Source: UBA5109 sp038148435
GTDB taxonomy: Bacteria > Pseudomonadota > Gammaproteobacteria > Pseudomonadales > Pseudohongiellaceae
Length of the DNA: 64,000 nt
Reading direction: 5' to 3'
Assembly: GCA_038148435.1 (NCBI GenBank)
Contig: JAYQVM010000001.1
Span: 1 to 64,000, forward strand
Each line of letters begins with the position of its first letter. Position 1 is the stretch's first letter. The notes under the pieces are model-generated. The model saw only the letters and a list, made by a program, of their open reading frames with translations, was not told the DNA's origin and searched no databases. This document shows, piece by piece, positions 53,246-62,392 of the stretch. The position numbers and the translations under genes are program-made.

Positions 53246-54823
53246 ATGCTGGCGATGATGAAGCTTATATCCACACCACTGGTAATTATATTTTTATCCT
53301 TAATTTTAACGGCTTGTGCGGTTAATCCGGTGACCGGGGAAAGTCAGTTTTCACTGCTGTCCCGACAAGATGAAATCGTAATCGGCAATCAGCAGTATCG
53401 ACCTTCGCAGCAGAGTCAGGGAGGCCTGTATCAGGTTGACCTGGAACTCTCACGTTACGTCAATGAAGTAGGGCAGCGCCTGGCGGCTCAGGCCCGGGTT
53501 GATTATGACCTGCCGTATGAATTTGTGGTGCTAAACAATTCCATACCCAATGCCTGGGCCTTGCCAGGTGGAAAGATTGCTGTGAACCGCGGCTTATTGC
53601 TTGAACTTAATAATGAGGCGGAACTGGCAGCAGTTCTGGGTCATGAAGTAGTGCACGCAGCGGCGCGTCATGGCGCTTCCGCCATGAGTCGGGGAACCTT
53701 ACTGCAGGGGGTGCTGACCGTTGGTGCTATCGCCAGTCAGGATTCGGCCTATTCGGATTATATTGTTGGAGCCGGTCAGTTAGGGGCGCAACTGATCAGC
53801 CAGCGCTATGGTCGTGATGCCGAGCGTGAATCGGACTACTTCGGTATTCAGTACATGGTGCTGGCCGGCTATGATCCGCGTGCAGCCGTGAGCTTGCAGG
53901 AAACCTTTGTCAGACTCTCGCAGGGCAGGGAATCCAGCTGGCTGGCTGGCCTGTTTGCTAGCCATCCCCCGTCGGAGGAGCGGGTTGCCAACAACCAGGC
54001 CCAGGTTGATGAGATCATGAGCCTTTCCGCTGGTGTTGATATGGAGCTGGGTGAAGCCCGCTATCAACAGGCGACGGCGTCCCTGCGTGCCAATGCGGAA
54101 GCCTATGAGCTATTTGATGAAGCTGAACGGGCCATTGCCGATGATGATCTGCAAATTGCCATGCTGAATCTTAATGAAGCCATTCGGATGGTCCCCAATG
54201 AAGCTCGTTTTAGCGGACTCAAAGCGGACATCCAGCTATATGAGAAGAATTATGCTGAAGCCATTTCGACCTACAGCGAAGCGATTCTGAAGGATGGGCA
54301 GTATTTCGACTATTACCTAGGGCGGGGCGTTGCCTATGCCCGTTCTGGCGATAATATCCGTGCCAAGGCAGATTTAGAGCGTAGTTCGGAGTTGTTGCCT
54401 ACAGCAATAGCTATGAATGAGTTGGGTAAAATTTCACTAGATCAAAATGATCGTGTGCTAGCCAAACAGTACTTTGAGACTGCAGCCAGTGGTGGCGGTA
54501 GCGTGGCGGCAGATGCAGCCTTGGCGTTTGTACGTCTTGATCTGGCTGATAATCCCTCAACCTATGTTCAAGTACAGGCCTTCACGGACGATCAGGGTCG
54601 CTTGCTGGCAAGGGTTTCTAATCGTGCCGGTATTGATCTACAAAATATCCGTCTGGAGTTTACCTCCTTAATCAACGGTGAAATCACCCAGACTACAGGC
54701 GGGCTTGCTAACCTAGCTATAAATCAGACGAGCAACGTGAATTCAGGTTTACGTTTTACGTCTGAGAGTGAAAATGGTGCCAATCAGGTACGAATACGCG
54801 TTCTTTCTGTTCAGCCGCGTTAG
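53246..54823 (+). CDS. BepA-like M48 metalloprotease with TPR repeats
   Basis: An exported protein of about 525 residues. The N-terminal lipobox-like LILTAC suggests a lipoprotein. The M48 zinc motif H133-EVV-H137 is followed by an ERESDYFG third ligand, then TPR repeats (about 285-420) and a C-terminal beta domain. BepA assists assembly and quality control of outer-membrane barrels such as LptD. The extra C-terminal domain makes it somewhat longer than E. coli BepA. A TTG at 53216 would precede this start but lacks support. Confidence 0.85.
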   Translation: MLAMMKLISTPLVIIFLSLILTACAVNPVTGESQFSLLSRQDEIVIGNQQYRPSQQSQGGLYQVDLELSRYVNEVGQRLAAQARVDYDLPYEFVVLNNSIPNAWALPGGKIAVNRGLLLELNNEAELAAVLGHEVVHAAARHGASAMSRGTLLQGVLTVGAIASQDSAYSDYIVGAGQLGAQLISQRYGRDAERESDYFGIQYMVLAGYDPRAAVSLQETFVRLSQGRESSWLAGLFASHPPSEERVANNQAQVDEIMSLSAGVDMELGEARYQQATASLRANAEAYELFDEAERAIADDDLQIAMLNLNEAIRMVPNEARFSGLKADIQLYEKNYAEAISTYSEAILKDGQYFDYYLGRGVAYARSGDNIRAKADLERSSELLPTAIAMNELGKISLDQNDRVLAKQYFETAASGGGSVAADAALAFVRLDLADNPSTYVQVQAFTDDQGRLLARVSNRAGIDLQNIRLEFTSLINGEITQTTGGLANLAINQTSNVNSGLRFTSESENGANQVRIRVLSVQPR

Positions 54824-54832
54824 TATCTGTTT

Positions 54833-54897
54833 GTTTGGGGAGCTGAAAATAGTTGCCCTGCACTCAACCTGGAGCCTTTTCTAAGACCTCCCCAAAC
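54833..54897. repeat. 10-bp inverted repeat with long loop between convergent genes
   Basis: GTTTGGGGAG (54833-54842) and CTCCCCAAAC (54888-54897) are exact complements separated by 45 nt. They lie between the bepA-like and cytochrome genes, which converge, so this may be a shared transcription end structure. There is no T-run. Confidence 0.5.
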
Positions 54898-54939
54898 CCT
54901 TATAACTTCGGCCTGCTGCTGTTGGATAAGCTGGCAGGG

Positions 54940-55311
54940 TTAGCGTGAACGGGTTAGATAAGCAATAATTGCATCGAGATCGTTATCGCTGACCTCAGTC
55001 TTTCTGGAAATAGGCATGCCGTAGAGGCCATTACGCACAACCGTTTGGATATAAATAGGTTGCAGGTCAGTACGCTGTTCCAAAACAGCAGGCAGGTCTC
55101 CTTTATATTTGACACCTAATGCAGAAGTACCTGGAAGAGGCAAGGCCCCCATACCCAGCAATTCACTGGAAACCACTTCTGTTCCATGACAGGGGGCGCA
55201 CCACTTGTCAAAGACCTGTTTGCCATGCTGCTGTTCCGGGTTCAGGTTCTGGGCTAGTGTTAACGAAGAAAGCCCTGATAATATAAGGCCCAGATAGATT
55301 GATGTTTTCAT
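54940..55311 (-). CDS. Small c-type cytochrome (PchC-like), module 2
   Basis: A 123-residue exported monoheme cytochrome c: signal peptide ending LTLAQ, heme motif CAPCH (in KWCAPCHG), and a methionine ligand candidate in GLYGMPISR. It is longer than its module 1 counterpart by an insertion around LLGMGALPLPGTSALG. It overlaps the flavoprotein gene by 4 bp (ATGA), so the two are coupled and probably form a flavocytochrome. Confidence 0.88.
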   Translation of the reverse strand: MKTSIYLGLILSGLSSLTLAQNLNPEQQHGKQVFDKWCAPCHGTEVVSSELLGMGALPLPGTSALGVKYKGDLPAVLEQRTDLQPIYIQTVVRNGLYGMPISRKTEVSDNDLDAIIAYLTRSR

Positions 55312-56927
55312 CCTCTAATTTTCCTCATGTTAGCTGGCCAGATACCGTAGCGTCCTGGTGAGATAATCCCATTGGGGTCGATACTGTCCTTGAGTTTTTC
55401 TTGGAACCTCAGCAGTGCACTGTCATTAAATGAATACTTACTAATGGCATGTCCCTGGAATGCAGGTGCTGTTCGGTAAGGTGCCCAACCGTTTTCTGCT
55501 GCTTTGTCTAAGATATGCATATATAGGTCACGGGTGTGCTTATTTTTTGCAGCATTACGCCAACTTGGTAGCAGCGTCGGCATAACTAGCGTTCTTGAAT
55601 AATAGGTCAGTGGCGTGGCGAAGGGAGAATGGACAGGCGGCACCCCGAAATCACGGTAGGCTTCTACCATCATCCTAGCTGAATCCCATACAGCTTCAGC
55701 TTTGCGTGGGATCATAGTAAAGAGGTCAGCATGGCCATCGGGCGGATCGGCATCCGTCATCGGGTTTCTGGCAACCAGATGGAAAATTTCCAGGTTGGGA
55801 ATGCCAAAGCGAACCTTATCTGCCAGCGATGGGATGTCAGCATCGGGAATTGGCAGGGTCAGGAATTCTCCCTCTTCAAATGTAGCACCTGGAATGGACG
55901 CAGCAAATCGTCGCTGTGCTGCCGTCCAGTTGGCTCTGACGGTCTCTTCAGGACCGTAAAACTGCAACTTGACCGACCAGGCTGGTAAACCCTCTGAGCT
56001 GACAAAGCTTTCAAGCTGGTTCATGGTGGGCCAGCCATTTTCCATTAGAGCCCTCACAGCCGCGGTCGTGTTCATGAACGAACCACCGACCGGAGAAGCA
56101 TACAACGGCATACCGATCAGGTAGGAATCTTCCAGGTATGAGACTTCTTCAATCAGTCCCTGCAGATCCTGATAGCGGGGGACGGAAACATAGCCGCTCA
56201 GGTAAGATTCAGGCATCGGCATCAGTTTGACCCCCATTTTGGTCACGATACCGAAATTGGACTGAGCGAATAGCCCCTCAATAGATGGCCCAGCGCCATA
56301 ATGAAAATCCTGCCAGCTGTCGGAGCCGGGCACGGCACCCATGCCGGTACGGATGATCTCGCCTTCGGCGGTGACTATTTCCAGGCCGATGTGAGAGCCA
56401 AAGTGATCGCGGTAAGGACCAAAGGTATAACCGACACCGTGATCTAGGCTGTTGCCCATCGGGCTGCCCCAACCGGGGTCGGGAATGTCTAGCATGACCT
56501 TCAAGCCACGCTCATGAATGTAGTCATAGAGGTCAAAATAGGAAACACCTGGCTCAACGAGGGCGAAATGGCGCTTGTCGTCCACTTCCAGTACATGGTT
56601 CATGCGTTTAAGATCAATCACCACGCTGCCACTGAGGGTTGGTGCAGCACCTCCGTAGGTCAGGTTTCTGCCGGTGGAAATCGGGTAAATAGGAATGCGG
56701 TATCGGTTGGCGATGCGAACGACCTGCTGAACCTGTTCGACATTTGCCGGTGCGACTGCGGCTGAGGCAATGCGTTCTTCTTCTTCACCCCAGTAAACGG
56801 AATAGGAGTCGCGGTATAGGGCGATATCTTCATCTGAGCTGAACACCCAGTCATTGCCGACAGCCGATGTAAACTCACTTAGGGCATTAGCAAATTCAGC
56901 TTCACTTACGTTAGGGGGGAGAACCAT
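55308..56927 (-). CDS. PCMH/VAO-type flavoprotein, module 2
   Basis: A 539-residue FAD enzyme of the 4-cresol dehydrogenase/vanillyl-alcohol oxidase family. The PP-loop FAD domain has IYPISTGRNLTYGGAAP and GNSLDHGVGYTFGPYRD. The phenolate-binding Tyr-Arg pair corresponds to Y484-R485 (APYRTAP), and the C-terminus IDPNGIISPGRYGIWP is typical. The substrate domain diverges from module 1 (for example MPTLLPSWRNAAKN replaces the HH segment), so the two enzymes probably use different substrates. It is preceded by the Tat-like protein gene and followed by its cytochrome. Confidence 0.87.
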   Translation of the reverse strand: MVLPPNVSEAEFANALSEFTSAVGNDWVFSSDEDIALYRDSYSVYWGEEEERIASAAVAPANVEQVQQVVRIANRYRIPIYPISTGRNLTYGGAAPTLSGSVVIDLKRMNHVLEVDDKRHFALVEPGVSYFDLYDYIHERGLKVMLDIPDPGWGSPMGNSLDHGVGYTFGPYRDHFGSHIGLEIVTAEGEIIRTGMGAVPGSDSWQDFHYGAGPSIEGLFAQSNFGIVTKMGVKLMPMPESYLSGYVSVPRYQDLQGLIEEVSYLEDSYLIGMPLYASPVGGSFMNTTAAVRALMENGWPTMNQLESFVSSEGLPAWSVKLQFYGPEETVRANWTAAQRRFAASIPGATFEEGEFLTLPIPDADIPSLADKVRFGIPNLEIFHLVARNPMTDADPPDGHADLFTMIPRKAEAVWDSARMMVEAYRDFGVPPVHSPFATPLTYYSRTLVMPTLLPSWRNAAKNKHTRDLYMHILDKAAENGWAPYRTAPAFQGHAISKYSFNDSALLRFQEKLKDSIDPNGIISPGRYGIWPANMRKIRG

Positions 56928-56950
56928 GATAATTACCTCGTGTTTTTAAA

Positions 56951-57517
56951 TTAGCTGATCAGCCAGGTGACCAGTAAGGTGTTATTTGGGCGCTCAAAGG
57001 GGCCGGATTTTTTATAGTGCAGAGCAGGACTGCGCTGATTTTGCAGCGCCAATGTGGTCAGTTCCTTGGCCATGCTGCCAAAGCCGGCGCTGGCAGGTAT
57101 GAGTTGACGGATTTCAGCAATCTTAAGACCATCGGCAGGAACATGCTGTATCTGACCATTGCCATGAATAATATGGTCCAGACGGAAGCGAGTTTGCATG
57201 CCAAAATCCCGCGCCAGTTCTTCCAGACAAAACAGGTCGATGATATCTGTCATGCCAAACAGCATAGCGGGCTTAGTCTCGAGCTGGGGTTTGATGGAGC
57301 GGTACCACAAACTTCCCAGATCGCCACTGATGTCTTGAGGGATGATATTGTGCCTCAGCATGGCATCTGCAAGATGCCCTGATTCGGTATATTTACGGTT
57401 TACCAGAACCTGTAGATGCTCGATTGGCCTGCTTATCTGTCCAGCCAAGCCAGTCAGGGGAAGCGAGGAAAGTAGGCTGGAGCCCAGTCCCAATTTCAGC
57501 GTTGTTCGTCTTTTCAT
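56951..57517 (-). CDS. Tat-signal-bearing protein of unknown function, module 2
   Basis: A 188-residue protein with MKRRTTLKLGLG, a good twin-arginine signal, followed by a hydrophobic core ending near TGLAG. The mature part has ESGHLADAMLRHNIIPQDIS, a hydrophobic AMLFGMTDIIDLFCLEELA segment and a C-terminal beta-rich end. No named family is recognised. I take the ATG at 57517; the longer frame to 57613 overlaps the divergent LysR gene. Placed 23 bp before the flavoprotein gene, it parallels the 161-residue protein of module 1. Confidence 0.7.
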   Translation of the reverse strand: MKRRTTLKLGLGSSLLSSLPLTGLAGQISRPIEHLQVLVNRKYTESGHLADAMLRHNIIPQDISGDLGSLWYRSIKPQLETKPAMLFGMTDIIDLFCLEELARDFGMQTRFRLDHIIHGNGQIQHVPADGLKIAEIRQLIPASAGFGSMAKELTTLALQNQRSPALHYKKSGPFERPNNTLLVTWLIS

Positions 57518-57592
57518 GGGGAGTGATTTCCTATAATTTTTTTTATTTTCCTTCCTCATTAACTGATTTACAATGTGCACTAAATACAAAAG

Positions 57593-57606
57593 AGTGTTCG
57601 TAAATA
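57593..57606. promoter_or_regulatory. Possible LysR operator (copy 1)
   Basis: AGTGTTCGTAAATA lies between the divergent LysR and module 2 genes and forms part of a TTC-N8-GAA dyad. A near-identical sequence lies at 58549, upstream of the sulfatase gene. Confidence 0.35.
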
Positions 57607-57612
57607 AGAACA

Positions 57613-58530
57613 ATGAGCAGCATTGACCTTAACAAAATCCTTATATTCTCGAAAGTTGCAGATCTACAGAGCTTTACCCGGGCTGCAGATGAGCTTGGTA
57701 TCGAAAAGTCGACTGTCAGCAGCAATATCGCGGAACTGGAGAAAAAGCTCGGTGTTCGCTTACTTAATCGTACCACACGGAGTGTCACATTAACCGAGGC
57801 CGGTGAAGGTTATTACAGGTATTGCCAGAAGGTAGTGGAGACTGCCCATGAAGCCGAGCTGTTTATCCAGTCGCTGAATGAAGAACCACAGGGTTTGCTG
57901 CGCATCAGCACACCCGAGGGTTTGGGACGTATTCTTTTTGACGATCTCTTTAACCAGTTCATGAAGCAGTACCCCCAGATAAATTTGGAGCTTTTTTTGA
58001 ACAGTCGCGCGGTTGATATCATTAAGGAGCGTTATGACATGGTAATCCGAGTCAGCCGCGCTAAGTTAAATGATTCCAGCCTAATCGGGCGGCTGCTGTT
58101 CACAGTTAAAAATGGCCTATTTATTTCCCGCACATATGCTCAGGAACATCCCTTTAGAGATATCCGTGAGGTAGCAGAGCACCGAATTATTACGCTGGAC
58201 CCCTACATGGCCAGTGACCTTCTGCCCAAGGAAATCTGCAGAGGGACAAAAGAAATAAAGAACCGGGTGAGCGTTAATGATATCGAGGGTTCTATTAAAG
58301 CTGTTGAGGCTGGACTGGGGATTGGAGTATTGCCAGTCAGTTCCCTCAAGGAAGAGCTTGAATCCGGAGATATCATCCGCATTTTTCCGGAGTCCCCGCT
58401 GTTACCAATTTACCTGTATGCCCTTTATCCCAGCCGGCAGTGGATGAGCTCCAAACTGAAGGTCTTCCTGGATTTTTTGTTTGACTGGGCTGCACGCCAG
58501 GAGGCACAAAATTCGGACATTGAATTTTAA
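57613..58530 (+). CDS. LysR-family regulator, divergent from module 2
   Basis: A 305-residue LysR-type regulator: helix-turn-helix with FSKVADLQSFTRAADELG (about 10-30), then a substrate-binding domain with GLLRISTPEGLGRILF. It belongs to the broad AaeR/DmlR-like group that usually senses aromatic or organic acids. Placed back-to-back with the module 2 genes, it most likely controls them. It has no OxyR-type cysteine pair. Confidence 0.9.
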   Translation: MSSIDLNKILIFSKVADLQSFTRAADELGIEKSTVSSNIAELEKKLGVRLLNRTTRSVTLTEAGEGYYRYCQKVVETAHEAELFIQSLNEEPQGLLRISTPEGLGRILFDDLFNQFMKQYPQINLELFLNSRAVDIIKERYDMVIRVSRAKLNDSSLIGRLLFTVKNGLFISRTYAQEHPFRDIREVAEHRIITLDPYMASDLLPKEICRGTKEIKNRVSVNDIEGSIKAVEAGLGIGVLPVSSLKEELESGDIIRIFPESPLLPIYLYALYPSRQWMSSKLKVFLDFLFDWAARQEAQNSDIEF

Positions 58531-58548
58531 AACTCTCCATGCCGAGAA

Positions 58549-58562
58549 AGTATTCGTAATTA
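58549..58562. promoter_or_regulatory. Possible LysR operator (copy 2)
   Basis: AGTATTCGTAATTA matches copy 1 at 57593 in 12 of 14 positions, and its flanks complete a TTC-N9-GAA dyad. It lies about 50 bp before the sulfatase start. Confidence 0.35.
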
Positions 58563-58612
58563 TAGAAAAAATATGCAATATTATTAACTAACTATCTGAG
58601 TAAACTAAAAAT

Positions 58613-60032
58613 ATGCAAATAATTGTTACTTTATTAGCGTTACTTTTGAGTCTTTTTAGCTCTTCGGTATTCTCACAGCAAGACTCTACAAACAAACCAG
58701 ATGTTTTGTTTATCGCCATAGATGACTTAAATGACTGGGTAGGTGTTTTGGGTGGCAACCCTCAGATTAAGACCCCCAATATCGATGAGCTTGCCTCTAG
58801 AGGAATGCTATTCAGGAACGCACATACTCCAGCTGCTGCCTGTCTTCCTACCAGAACGGCTATACTATCCGGGATGAGCCCATTTAGTAGTGGTGTATAT
58901 ACTCAGCTAGGGGATTGGAGAACAAATCCAACCTTTGATGATAAAGCTACTATTCCCAGTTTCTTTAGGCAGAATGATTATTTAACCCTAGGAGCTGGAA
59001 AGCTGTTTCATGCTCACACCTACAGCCTAGGTGGATATGAAGGACAAAATGATCCCAATGGTTGGGATGCTTATTTTCCATCTATTGATCGCGCGCTCCC
59101 TGATGAGGTGGTTCCAGTACAAGGACAAACGCCGGGTCCTGCAGTTGGCAATGGCATGAGCACCGGACACTTTGATTTCTTTCCTACCGTTACCACGGAT
59201 GATGCCATGGGTGATGGTCAAGTGGTGTCTTGGGTAGAAGATCAAATTGAAGCTGCATCAACTGGACCTCGTTTTATTGCCACTGGTCTCTTCAGGCCTC
59301 ACTTACCTTGGTATGCTCCTAAAAAATATTTTGATATGTATCCTCTTGAGAGTATTGAATTACCTCCTTACCTAGATAGGGATCTTGATGACGTACCTAA
59401 GGGTTATGAGGCTCTTATCGGAGCTGAACCAGACCTAGCAGTTGGTAGTACTCATCAGTGGGTACTAGAACGTGGAACCCAAAAATGGCAGGAGGCTATT
59501 CAGGGCTATATGGCAAGTATTAGTTTTACAGATGCTATGGTTGGAAGACTTCTTGACGCGCTTGATGAAAGTGGTAGAGCGGATAACACAATAATTGTTC
59601 TATGGTCAGATCATGGCTTCCATTTGGGCGAAAAGAACGTTTGGGGAAAAATGACATTCTGGGATGAGACTACAAGGGTCCCATTCATTATTGTAGCTCC
59701 AGGAGTTACCACACCAGGATCAGTTAGCGATGAGGTCGTTTCCACGCAGAGTATTTACGCTACTTTGGCAGAATTGACCGGTCTTCAATTACCCGAGCAT
59801 GTTGATGGTTCAAGCCTAGTGCCACTTCTAAGAAATCCCTCAATGGAATGGGACGACGTTGCTATCACTACTTACGGTGATTATGGAAACTTCTCAGTTA
59901 GAGGGGATATGTATCGATATACCATATATTCTGATGGTGATGAGGAATTATACGACCTTGAGAGCGATCCTAACGNNNNNNNNNNCCCCACCTGTAAGGG
60001 GTATCGATGAGCTCCAACAGGGTGCCCAATAA
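58613..60032 (+). CDS. Exported type I sulfatase (iduronate-2-sulfatase-like), interrupted by gap
   Basis: At least 454 residues are read before a 10-N gap. Signal peptide (ending SVFSQ), metal-binding D37-D38 in FIAIDDLND, and the sulfatase signature C77-LPTR81 in AACLPTRTAILSG. C77 would be converted to formylglycine by an FGE. GLFRPHLPWYAPKKYFDMYP and SDHGFHLGEKNVWGK fit the iduronate-sulfatase/S1_7-like group. After the gap one frame reads PPVRGIDELQQGAQ and stops at 60032; this looks like the true C-terminus, so the gap length is probably not exactly ten. It precedes the TonB receptor gene. Confidence 0.85.
59976..59985. other. Assembly gap (10 N) in the sulfatase gene
   Basis: Ten N residues interrupt the sulfatase coding region near its 3' end. 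The frames on the two sides differ by one if the length is taken as ten, which shows that N10 is only a placeholder. Confidence 0.95.
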
Positions 60033-60080
60033 CGCTGTTTTAAAGATAAAAACTATTAGAAAGAAGCAAGGGAGAAAAAA

Positions 60081-62246
60081 ATGAAATATAAATACAACAA
60101 ACTTAGCTTTGCAGTAGGAGTTATAGCAGCAGCCGCTTTACCAATCGAGTCTTTTGCTCAAATTGAGGAGGTTATTGTTACCGCCCAAAGACGAGAGGCT
60201 GCAATTCAGGACGTACCTATCTCAATAACTGCATTTAGCGCAGAAGATCTTCTGGCAAGAAACGTAGAAAATATTGAAAACATCAATATCTTAACTCCCA
60301 ACGTGTTCATCCGAGGTGGTGGTACTACTGGTGGTACGAGTGGTCAGTTCTATATGCGAGGTGTTCCTGGTGTCGCCATATATCTTGATGGAGTATCTCA
60401 GCCCGCATCGGTCGGGGCTCTAGCCGCAATGATAGAGCTTGAGCGTGTTGAAGTTTTAAAAGGACCACAAGGTACTTTGTTTGGTAAAAACGCTATGGGG
60501 GGTGCTATCAGCTATGTTTCCAGAGCGCCATCTGACACATTTGGTGCCAGAGTGAATTTTCAGTATGGTAGCGACAATCAAAAGCGTATCAACGCGAATA
60601 TTGACATACCCATCTCGGATAATTTTAGAACAAAGTTAACAGTCTGGAATCAAACAAAGGATGGCTATGTTCAAAGTGCTGCCAATGTTTTGCATGGTGA
60701 TGAAGATGATACTGTAATTCGATTAGATAGCATCTTGGATCTATCTCCTAACTGGAGCATAAGATTTGATGTAACAGACACCAGAAGAAATCCTAACTAC
60801 GCCTCTGCAGATATTCTCTTTAACGTTAATGAGAATCAGGGCATGGTCAGAAACTATAACAATAATGGTTTAGTATTTACCGATGAGAGTGATGCATTCG
60901 GTTTGCTTAAACAGTACAGAAACTCCTCCACATATACTGGGCCAGGATGGGACTATGACGCTAGATCTTGGAACCTAACCTCCACTAGCAACATATCTGA
61001 CCAGTTAACTTTCAAGGCAATATTTGGTGGAAGAGACATTGATAACTTCAACTACGCTGATCTTGACGCATCCCGTTATGACTTTTTTGAGATTAATACA
61101 GCCACTAAGGCCTCTGAAAGTAGTATAGAGTTACAGCTGCTGGGTGATCATGACCGATTTAACTGGGTTTTTGGTCTATATACTCAAAACAGTGAGACAA
61201 CTTCTCGAAGATATGACTGGCAGTTTTATGAGTATGCTCCCAGAAATACCAACTGGGTAAGTGAAAACAATCGTGAGGATACTGCGATTTTTGCTGAAGC
61301 ATCATATGACGTAACAGATCGATTGACCGTCACTGCTGGTGTGAGAAGAACTACTGAGGACTTTGATGGTGGTCAGTGGGCAGCTACTGAGGCACTACCT
61401 ACACCTGTTAATCATACTTATACCTTTAACAAAGGGGCAGCGAATTCGATCAGCGCTGCAAGTTTTGACTCAACTACACCCAAGTTTTCTGTTCAGTACG
61501 ACTTCACCGACAGCGTAATGGCTTATGTCAATTGGGCAGAGGGTTTCAACGGTGGTGGTGTAAACACAACCAGCATACCTGACGCAAATGGGAACCCGCT
61601 CTTTATTGCTTATAGTGGTGAGACATTTACCCAGACAGAAATTGGTTTGCGCTCTCAACTTCTTGATAATACGCTACGTGTTAACTTAGCCTACTTTGAT
61701 GGAACTTGGGATGATATGCAGTTTGGCGAGGCAATCGTGCCTGGTCGTATTGTAACTCAGAACGTTGGTGAGGCCGAAGTTTCAGGTTTTGAATTTGACG
61801 TGTTGTGGGTTCCAAACTCAAATCTAAGCGTTAATCTCTCAGGTGGATTCTTGGATACGGCTTATACCGATATTGGTCAAGCCCAGTTCTTAACCCTAGG
61901 ATCCTCTTTTGCTCTGGCCCCAGAAGTTCAATACTCTTTGGGCGGGCAATACAACTTTAATCTATCGAATGGCGACAATCTTGTTGCCCGACTAGATTAC
62001 GGTTGGACTAAGGAACATGTGACCATTCAAGACGTTCGTCTCCAATCTATTCAGGAGTCTTATGGTCTTCTTCAGGGTAGACTTACCTACGACACTAATG
62101 ATAACTGGACAGTTTATCTATGGGGTAGAAATCTAACCGATGAGTGGTATCAAATTGGTGGATTTGGCGCATGGCTTGCTGGTGTCGACCAAGGTGTTAT
62201 CGCTAGACCAAGGGAATTTGGTATAGGGATGAATATGGAGTTTTAG
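60081..62246 (+). CDS. TonB-dependent receptor
   Basis: A 721-residue outer-membrane receptor. After the signal peptide (ending SFAQ) comes IEEVIVTAQRREAAIQDVP, typical of the TonB box and plug start; the plug domain reaches about residue 160 (GTLFGKNAMGGAISY), followed by a 22-stranded barrel ending in MEF with a terminal Phe. It is 48 bp after the end of the sulfatase gene, suggesting import of the desulfated product or a sulfated ligand. A strong terminator follows. Base composition is AT-richer than most of the window, as in the sulfatase. Confidence 0.93.
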   Translation: MKYKYNKLSFAVGVIAAAALPIESFAQIEEVIVTAQRREAAIQDVPISITAFSAEDLLARNVENIENINILTPNVFIRGGGTTGGTSGQFYMRGVPGVAIYLDGVSQPASVGALAAMIELERVEVLKGPQGTLFGKNAMGGAISYVSRAPSDTFGARVNFQYGSDNQKRINANIDIPISDNFRTKLTVWNQTKDGYVQSAANVLHGDEDDTVIRLDSILDLSPNWSIRFDVTDTRRNPNYASADILFNVNENQGMVRNYNNNGLVFTDESDAFGLLKQYRNSSTYTGPGWDYDARSWNLTSTSNISDQLTFKAIFGGRDIDNFNYADLDASRYDFFEINTATKASESSIELQLLGDHDRFNWVFGLYTQNSETTSRRYDWQFYEYAPRNTNWVSENNREDTAIFAEASYDVTDRLTVTAGVRRTTEDFDGGQWAATEALPTPVNHTYTFNKGAANSISAASFDSTTPKFSVQYDFTDSVMAYVNWAEGFNGGGVNTTSIPDANGNPLFIAYSGETFTQTEIGLRSQLLDNTLRVNLAYFDGTWDDMQFGEAIVPGRIVTQNVGEAEVSGFEFDVLWVPNSNLSVNLSGGFLDTAYTDIGQAQFLTLGSSFALAPEVQYSLGGQYNFNLSNGDNLVARLDYGWTKEHVTIQDVRLQSIQESYGLLQGRLTYDTNDNWTVYLWGRNLTDEWYQIGGFGAWLAGVDQGVIARPREFGIGMNMEF

Positions 62247-62282
62247 TTAAGCCTACATAGCTTAATTAAAGCAATATAATTT

Positions 62283-62317
62283 AAAAAAAGGTCCAGCATT
62301 TGCTGGACCTTTTTTTT
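62283..62317 (+). terminator. Rho-independent terminator after the TonB receptor gene
   Basis: GGTCCAGCA and TGCTGGACC form a 9-bp stem with a 2-nt loop, flanked by A7 and T8, about 37 bp after the receptor stop. The flanking runs make it potentially bidirectional. Confidence 0.92.
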
Positions 62318-62392
62318 ACCTTGAGGTTAAGTTAATTTAATAGGAGTAATTTACTGTTCAGTAAACTAACAAATTAGATAAGTAAAATTTTC

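Noticed and set aside
57518..57613. Longer start for the module 2 Tat protein
   Set aside because: It covers the whole divergent promoter region and would hide the twin-arginine signal inside the protein.
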